Position numbers and translations under genes: made by a program
Shown here: positions 15,277 through 19,819 of the stretch, one piece after another
Position numbering within the stretch: position 1 is the first letter of the stretch
Layout: every line of letters starts with the position of its first letter
Source: Pseudomonadota bacterium
GTDB lineage: Bacteria > Pseudomonadota > Alphaproteobacteria > Rhodobacterales > Rhodobacteraceae
Assembly (NCBI GenBank): GCA_022573605.1
Contig: JACZTQ010000024.1
Coordinates: 1 to 19,819, forward strand
Reading direction: 5' to 3'
DNA length: 19,819 bases
Notes under the pieces: model-generated
What the model was told of the DNA's origin: nothing
Databases searched by the model: none
Seen by the model: the letters and a program-made list of their open reading frames with translations, nothing else

Positions 15277-17367
15277 TCAGCCGCTTTTCATCATCACCAC
15301 GGAGGCGTCGCGCTCCATCAGATAAAGCAGCGTTCTCAGGGCCTTGCCCCGCGCGGAAGTCAGCTCCGGGTCGCGCGCCATGACCAGCCTGGCGTCGTCG
15401 CGCGCCATGCTCATCAGACCCGCGTCGCTGTCGAGGGTGGCGATTCGGAACCGCGGCAGGCCCGATTGCGCCGTCCCCAGCACGTCCCCTGCCCCGCGCA
15501 GGCGCAAATCCTCCTCGGCGATGCGGAATCCGTCTTGCGTTTCGCGCATGATGTCGAGGCGCGCCCGCGCGGTCTCGCCCAGGGGCGGCGCGTAGAGCAG
15601 CAGGCAGAACGACTGCCCGGCCCCGCGCCCAACCCGGCCGCGAAGCTGGTGAAGCTGCGCAAGACCGAAGCTCTCGGCCTGCTCGATCACCATGATGGTG
15701 GCCTCGGCCACGTCGACGCCGACCTCGATCACGGTGGTGGCGACCAGCACCCGGCGCGCGCCGGCCTGGAACGCGGCCATCGCGGCGTCCTTTTCCTCCG
15801 GCGCCATCTGGCCGTGGACCAGGGCCACGTTGTCGGCCCCCAGCGCCGCCACCAGCGCCCGGTGGCGCTCCTCGGCGGCGACCAGCGGGACGGCGTCGCT
15901 TTCCTCGACCAGCGGGCAGACCCAGTAGGCGCGCTGGCCCGCCTCGATGGCGGCCCGCAGGCGCCCGACGACCTCGTCGTAGCGTTCCATCGAGACCAGC
16001 CGGGTCTCGACCGGCTGGCGTCCGGGCGGCTTCTCGTCCAGCACCGAGATGTCGAGGTCGCCGTAACCCGCCAGCGCCAGGGTGCGCGGGATCGGGGTGG
16101 CCGTCATCACCAGCACATCCGCGCCGCGCGGCGCCTTGGCGGTCAGTTCCATGCGCTGGCGCACACCGAAGCGGTGCTGCTCGTCGATCACCGCGAGGCG
16201 CAGGTCGTGGAATGCGACCCCCTGCTGGAACAGCGCATGGGTGCCGATCACGATCCGGGCCGAGCCGTCGGCGATGGCGGCCAGCTTGGCGGCGCGCGCG
16301 GCCCCCTTGTCGCGCCCGGTCAGCACCACCATCTCGACCCCGATCTCCTCGCAGATGCGGGCGATCCCGGCGCCGTGCTGGCGCGCCAGGATCTCGGTCG
16401 GGGCCATCAGGGCGCCCTGCCCGCCAGCCTCGGCGGCGACCAGCATGCCCATCAGCGCGACCCAGGTCTTGCCCGAGCCGACATCGCCCTGGAGCAATCG
16501 CATCATCCGCTCCGGCGCGCCCATGTCCTCGACGATCTCGCCGATGACCCGGTGCTGCGCCGCGGTCGGCTGGTAGCCGAAGGCCGCCACCGCACCGGCC
16601 CGCAGCGCCCCGTCGCCGACGCTCGCCTGGCCCTTGCCGCGCCGCATCCGGGCGCGCGCGATCTGGAGTGCCAACTGGTGCGACAGCAGCTCGTCATAGG
16701 CCAGCCGCTGGCGCGGCGGCGCGCCGTAGCTCAGGGATTTCAGCGCCTCGGGCCGGTGCACCGCCTTCAGCGCCTCGGCCCAGCCGGGCCAGCCGTGCCT
16801 GGCCATCAGCGCCGGGTCGAGCCATTCGGACAGGTCCGGCAGTTTCAGCAGCGCCCCGGCCATCGCCCGGGCGATGGCCCGCTGGCCCAGCCCCTGGGTC
16901 AGCGGGTAGACCGGCTCGAACGGGTCGAGGTGCTGAGCCTCCTCCTCGGTAACGATGAGGTCGGGATGCGGCATCTGCAAGCGGCCGTCGTAGCTCTCGA
17001 TCCGGCCCGAGATGACCCGGATCTCGCCCGGCGGCAGGGCGCGCAGCACCCAGTCGCCCTTGGCGTGGAAAAACACCAACTCAAGGTAGACCCCACCGCC
17101 CTGGACATGCACCCGATAGGGCCGGCCCCGGGTACGCGGCGGGTAGTGCTCGCCCACCGTCACCGCCACCGTCACCACCTGCCCCGGATCGATCCCGACC
17201 AGGCTGTCGCGCAGCCGCCGGTCGACCAGCCCGCCGGGCAACAGGAACAGCAGGTCGACCAGCCGGGTCACCCCCAGCTTGGCGTATTGCTGGACGGATT
17301 TCGGCCCCACACCGGGCAGGCCGGCGATCTCGGCGAACAGGGGGAACAGGATTTCGGGCCGCGACAT
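15277..17367 (-). CDS. recG: ATP-dependent DNA helicase RecG
   Basis: The 696-residue protein has the full RecG layout. RecG remodels stalled replication forks and Holliday junctions by double-stranded DNA translocation. The N-terminal wedge/OB part runs to about 250 and includes GLPGVGPKSVQQYAKLGV (16-33). The helicase core has Walker A GDVGSGKT (294-301), MAPTEILARQH (321-331), the DEQH box (395-398) and TATPIPRTLAL (422-432). The second RecA domain has HGQM (518-521), ATTVIEVGVDV (543-553) and QLHQLRGRVGRG (571-582). The ATG at 17367 gives the family start (RPEILFPLF); the frame stays open to 18243 but that part is antisense-frame read of ligA and is rejected. It follows ligA by 32 bases and is probably cotranscribed. 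The SOS-type small gene lies just downstream. Confidence 0.98.
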   Translation of the reverse strand: MSRPEILFPLFAEIAGLPGVGPKSVQQYAKLGVTRLVDLLFLLPGGLVDRRLRDSLVGIDPGQVVTVAVTVGEHYPPRTRGRPYRVHVQGGGVYLELVFFHAKGDWVLRALPPGEIRVISGRIESYDGRLQMPHPDLIVTEEEAQHLDPFEPVYPLTQGLGQRAIARAMAGALLKLPDLSEWLDPALMARHGWPGWAEALKAVHRPEALKSLSYGAPPRQRLAYDELLSHQLALQIARARMRRGKGQASVGDGALRAGAVAAFGYQPTAAQHRVIGEIVEDMGAPERMMRLLQGDVGSGKTWVALMGMLVAAEAGGQGALMAPTEILARQHGAGIARICEEIGVEMVVLTGRDKGAARAAKLAAIADGSARIVIGTHALFQQGVAFHDLRLAVIDEQHRFGVRQRMELTAKAPRGADVLVMTATPIPRTLALAGYGDLDISVLDEKPPGRQPVETRLVSMERYDEVVGRLRAAIEAGQRAYWVCPLVEESDAVPLVAAEERHRALVAALGADNVALVHGQMAPEEKDAAMAAFQAGARRVLVATTVIEVGVDVAEATIMVIEQAESFGLAQLHQLRGRVGRGAGQSFCLLLYAPPLGETARARLDIMRETQDGFRIAEEDLRLRGAGDVLGTAQSGLPRFRIATLDSDAGLMSMARDDARLVMARDPELTSARGKALRTLLYLMERDASVVMMKSG

Positions 17368-17399
17368 GCGCCCAAGGATGCGATGAACAGCGGCCCGGT

Positions 17400-19517
17400 T
17401 CAACCGCCGATCAGCGCCAGCCAGCCGTCTTCGTCGAGGGTCTCGATGCCGAGTTCCAGCGCCTTCTTCAGCTTCGAGCCCGCCCCCGGTCCGGCGACCA
17501 CCAGGTCGGTGCGCGCCGAGACCGAACCCGACACCCTGGCCCCCAGCGCCTCGGCCTGCGCCTTGGCCTCGGCCCGGCTGACCTTCTCCAGGGTGCCGGT
17601 GAAAACCACGGTCTTGCCGGCGACCGGGCTGCCATCGGTCTTCGGCGCTTCGGCGTCCTCGGGCCGGACATGGGCCAGCAGGCGCGCCACCGCGCCCTGG
17701 TTGTGGGCGTCGGCGAAGAAGGCGATCACGGCATCGGCCAGCACCGCGCCGACGCCGTCGATGGCGATGATCCGGTCGCGGGTCTCCGCGTCGCTGGCGG
17801 CGGCTGTCATCGCCTCGGCGAAGGCGGACCAACCGAGGTAATGGCGCGCGAACATTCGCGCCGTGGTCTCGCCGACATGGCGGATGCCGAGGGCGAAGAT
17901 GAAGCGGGCAAGCCTCACCGAGCGGCGCTCGGCGATGGCGCCAAACAGGTTCTCGACCGATTTCGCGTTGGTCGGGCGGCCCTTGTCGTCGCGCCGGTAG
18001 AGGTCGATCTCGCCCAGCCCCTGGCGCGCCTCGAGGGTGAAGATGTCGGCCGGCTCGGCGATCAGGCCGCCGGCGCTGAAGCTCTCGACCTGCTTGGCGC
18101 CCAGGCCCTCGATGTCGAAGGCGGTGCGGCTGACGAAATGCTTGAGGCGCTCGACCGCCTGCGCCGGGCAGGTCAGGCCGCCGGTGCAGCGGCGCGCCAC
18201 CTCGCCCTCCTCGCGGATCGCGGGGCTTTTGCAGATCGGGCATTGGTGGGGAAATTCATAGGGTTGCGAATCGGCAGGGCGGCGCGCCAGGTCCACGTCC
18301 AGCACCTTGGGGATGACGTCCCCGGCGCGGTATATCTCCACCGTGTCGCCGATTCGCAGATCCCTGCCCTGGCGGATCGGCTCACCGCCGCTGCCCCGCC
18401 CGGCAATGTAATCCTCGTTGTGCAGGGTCGCGTTCGAGACCACCACGCCGCCCACCGTCACCGGCGCCAGGCGCGCCACCGGCGACATCGCCCCGGTGCG
18501 CCCGACCTGGATGTCGATGCCCTCAAGCACCGTGAACGCCGTCAGGGGCGGAAACTTGTGGGCGATGGCCCAGCGCGGCTCGCGGGCGCGAAACCCCAGC
18601 CGCTGTTGCCAGTCGAGCCGGTCGACCTTGTAGACCACGCCGTCGATGTCGTAGCCGAGCGCGGCCCGGTCCTCCCCGATACGGTGGTAATGCTCCAGCA
18701 TCTCGGCGACCGAGGCGCAGCGGCGCAGCAGCGGGTTGACCTTGAAGCCCCAGCGCCCCAGCTCCGCGATGACGCCGGATTGGGTATCGGCGGGCAGGCT
18801 GGAAACCTCGCCCCAGGCATAGGCGAAGAACCGCAGCGGGCGGGCGGCGGTGATGCTGGCGTCGAGCTGGCGCAGCGACCCGGCGGCGGCGTTGCGCGGG
18901 TTGGCGAAGAGCTTGGCGCCGCTGGCCTCCTGGGCCGCGTTCAGGGCGGCGAAATCCGCGTGGTGCATGTAGACCTCGCCGCGGACCTCGAACACCTCCG
19001 GCGCGTCGCCGGTCAGGCGCTCCGGGATATCGCCGATGGCGCGGGCGTTGGCGGTGACGTTCTCGCCCTCCGAGCCGTCGCCGCGGGTCGCCGCCTCGAC
19101 CAGGACGCCGGTTTCGTAGCGGAGCGACAATGAAACTCCGTCGATCTTCGGTTCGGATGTAAATTCAATATCTTCCGTGGATAACTTAAGGAACCGCCCT
19201 ACCCTTTCGATGAAATCTCCGACATCCTCGTCGGTGAACGCGTTGCCCAGCGACAGCATCGCCACCCGGTGGCGCACCTTGCCAAAGCCCTCGGCGGGGG
19301 CGGCGCCGACCCGACGGGTCGGGCTCTCGGGCGCTGCCAGGTCGGGAAACGCCACCTCCAGTTCGATCAGGCGGCGCTTCAGGGCGTCGTAGTCGGCGTC
19401 CGGAATTTCCGGCGCATCGTCCCGGTGATAGGCGCGATCGTGGGCCGCGACCGCCGCCATCAGGCGGGCGATCTCGGCCCCGGCTCGCTTTTTATCTCCC
19501 GCGCCGTCCCCGGTCAT
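17400..19517 (-). CDS. ligA: NAD-dependent DNA ligase LigA
   Basis: The 705-residue enzyme seals nicks in replication and repair using NAD. Domain Ia shows HDRAYHRDDAPEIPDADYD (26-44). The adenylated lysine is K124 in SEPKIDGVS (121-129). The zinc finger is C426, C429, C444 and C450 with the usual 2-14-5 spacing, followed by helix-hairpin-helix repeats and a C-terminal BRCT domain (about 629-705, GKTVVFTGTLEKVSRAEAK at its start). The ATG at 19517 has GAGGGG upstream; a start at 19574 would add 19 residues encoded by the palindromic repeat and is rejected. The codons around K124 (about 19130-19200) are AT-rich compared with the rest. It lies 100 bases after prfB and upstream of recG, on the same strand. 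Confidence 0.98.
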   Translation of the reverse strand: MTGDGAGDKKRAGAEIARLMAAVAAHDRAYHRDDAPEIPDADYDALKRRLIELEVAFPDLAAPESPTRRVGAAPAEGFGKVRHRVAMLSLGNAFTDEDVGDFIERVGRFLKLSTEDIEFTSEPKIDGVSLSLRYETGVLVEAATRGDGSEGENVTANARAIGDIPERLTGDAPEVFEVRGEVYMHHADFAALNAAQEASGAKLFANPRNAAAGSLRQLDASITAARPLRFFAYAWGEVSSLPADTQSGVIAELGRWGFKVNPLLRRCASVAEMLEHYHRIGEDRAALGYDIDGVVYKVDRLDWQQRLGFRAREPRWAIAHKFPPLTAFTVLEGIDIQVGRTGAMSPVARLAPVTVGGVVVSNATLHNEDYIAGRGSGGEPIRQGRDLRIGDTVEIYRAGDVIPKVLDVDLARRPADSQPYEFPHQCPICKSPAIREEGEVARRCTGGLTCPAQAVERLKHFVSRTAFDIEGLGAKQVESFSAGGLIAEPADIFTLEARQGLGEIDLYRRDDKGRPTNAKSVENLFGAIAERRSVRLARFIFALGIRHVGETTARMFARHYLGWSAFAEAMTAAASDAETRDRIIAIDGVGAVLADAVIAFFADAHNQGAVARLLAHVRPEDAEAPKTDGSPVAGKTVVFTGTLEKVSRAEAKAQAEALGARVSGSVSARTDLVVAGPGAGSKLKKALELGIETLDEDGWLALIGG

Positions 19518-19538
19518 CGGCCCCTCGGTCAGGTTGTC

Positions 19539-19600
19539 GGGCGGAACTTGTTCCGCCGTCGCCTCGGCACACAAGAACGGGCGGAACGAGTTCCACCCTA
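19539..19600. repeat. Pair of short palindromic repeats between prfB and ligA
   Basis: GCGGAACTTGTTCCGC (19541-19556) is a palindrome with a TT centre. GGGCGGAACGAGTTCCACCC (19579-19598) is a near-palindromic second copy in the same orientation. The unit resembles repeats of the GTAGGGTGGAAC type seen between genes in many proteobacteria (recalled). No promoter or terminator was recognised in the 100-base gap. Confidence 0.7.
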
Positions 19601-19617
19601 CGGCGTTGCTACCGGTG

Positions 19618-19819
19618 TCAGAATTCGTCCTCCGCCAGCGCCTCGGCGCGGCTCTTGCCGGCGACCTGCTGCGCCAGCGCCGCGCTCATGAAGGCGTCGA
19701 GGTCGCCGTCGAGCACCCCTTGCGAGTCCGAGGTCTCGACCCCGGTCCGCAGGTCTTTCACCAACTGATACGGGTGCAAAAAGTAGGAGCGGATCTGGTG
19801 CCCCCAGCCGATATCCGAC
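19618..19819 (-). CDS. prfB: Peptide chain release factor 2, C-terminal 66 residues
   Basis: The frame entering from the right edge gives SDIGWGHQIRSYFLHPYQLV, then KDLRTGVETSD and VLDGDLDAFMSAALAQQVAG, and stops at 19618. This is the conserved end of RF2, which releases peptides at UGA and UAA codons on the ribosome. The GGQ and SPF motifs and any programmed frameshift site lie outside the window. The gene is in the same direction as ligA and recG. Confidence 0.95.
   Translation of the reverse strand, partial: SDIGWGHQIRSYFLHPYQLVKDLRTGVETSDSQGVLDGDLDAFMSAALAQQVAGKSRAEALAEDEF

Noticed and set aside
15259..17841. Plus-strand 860-residue frame opposite recG, possibly driven by the SOS boxes
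   Set aside because: It mirrors the recG and ligA coding strands, with arginine-, histidine- and glutamine-rich low-complexity content typical of antisense frames.
17368..18243. N-terminal extension of RecG by 292 residues
   Set aside because: It is read from another frame over the 3' half of ligA, and the RecG family start lies at 17367.
19518..19574. LigA start at 19574
   Set aside because: The extra 19 residues come from a palindromic repeat; the ATG at 19517 has a good ribosome site and the right family length.
19541..19598. GAAC-N2-GTTC motifs near ligA as further LexA sites
   Set aside because: The spacing and orientation do not fit GTTC-N7-GTTC, and the motifs are the core of a palindromic repeat.

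Overview
The window is about 20 kb of GC-rich, tightly packed bacterial DNA that looks alphaproteobacterial (probably a Rhodospirillales-like lineage). The reasons are the codon use, the density of CoA-transferase, acyl-CoA dehydrogenase and TRAP-transporter genes, the alphaproteobacterial-type LexA boxes (GTTC-N7-GTTC), and intergenic palindromic repeats of the kind common in this class. No tRNA, rRNA, CRISPR array or insertion sequence was seen. The lineage is an inference from these traits.

Region 1 (1-9918) is catabolic. A leftward operon carries two subunits of a glutaconate-CoA-transferase/IpdAB-like enzyme and a class III (CaiB-type) CoA-transferase that runs off the left edge. Diverging from it are a D-2-hydroxyglutarate-dehydrogenase-like flavoprotein, an acyl-CoA dehydrogenase, a complete TRAP transporter (dctP, dctQ, dctM) and a second acyl-CoA dehydrogenase. 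Together they suggest uptake of an organic acid, its conversion to a CoA thioester, and flavin-dependent oxidation. The substrate cannot be read from sequence.

Region 2 (9948-14518) holds a DMT-family exporter (leftward), a YbiC/HcxB-like hydroxycarboxylate dehydrogenase (rightward), a second CaiB-type CoA-transferase (leftward) and a LinB-like haloalkane dehalogenase (rightward) with all five expected catalytic residues.

Region 3 (14519-15276) looks empty of long genes but is the most interesting part. It has an AT-rich stretch, a palindromic repeat, a strong leftward rho-independent terminator, and a 42-residue single-pass membrane protein gene. That gene has a perfect Shine-Dalgarno sequence, and its promoter region carries two LexA (SOS) boxes facing each other. 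It is a self-contained, apparently DNA-damage-controlled unit, comparable in logic to Caulobacter SidA (SOS division inhibitor) or E. coli TisB (SOS membrane toxin), with no sequence similarity claimed.

Region 4 (15277-19819) is leftward housekeeping DNA: the prfB 3' end, ligA and recG.

Intergenic gaps are filled by at least five different palindromic repeat types (2676-2757, 8629-8718, 9948-9984, 12201-12262 with 14737-14796, and 19539-19600).
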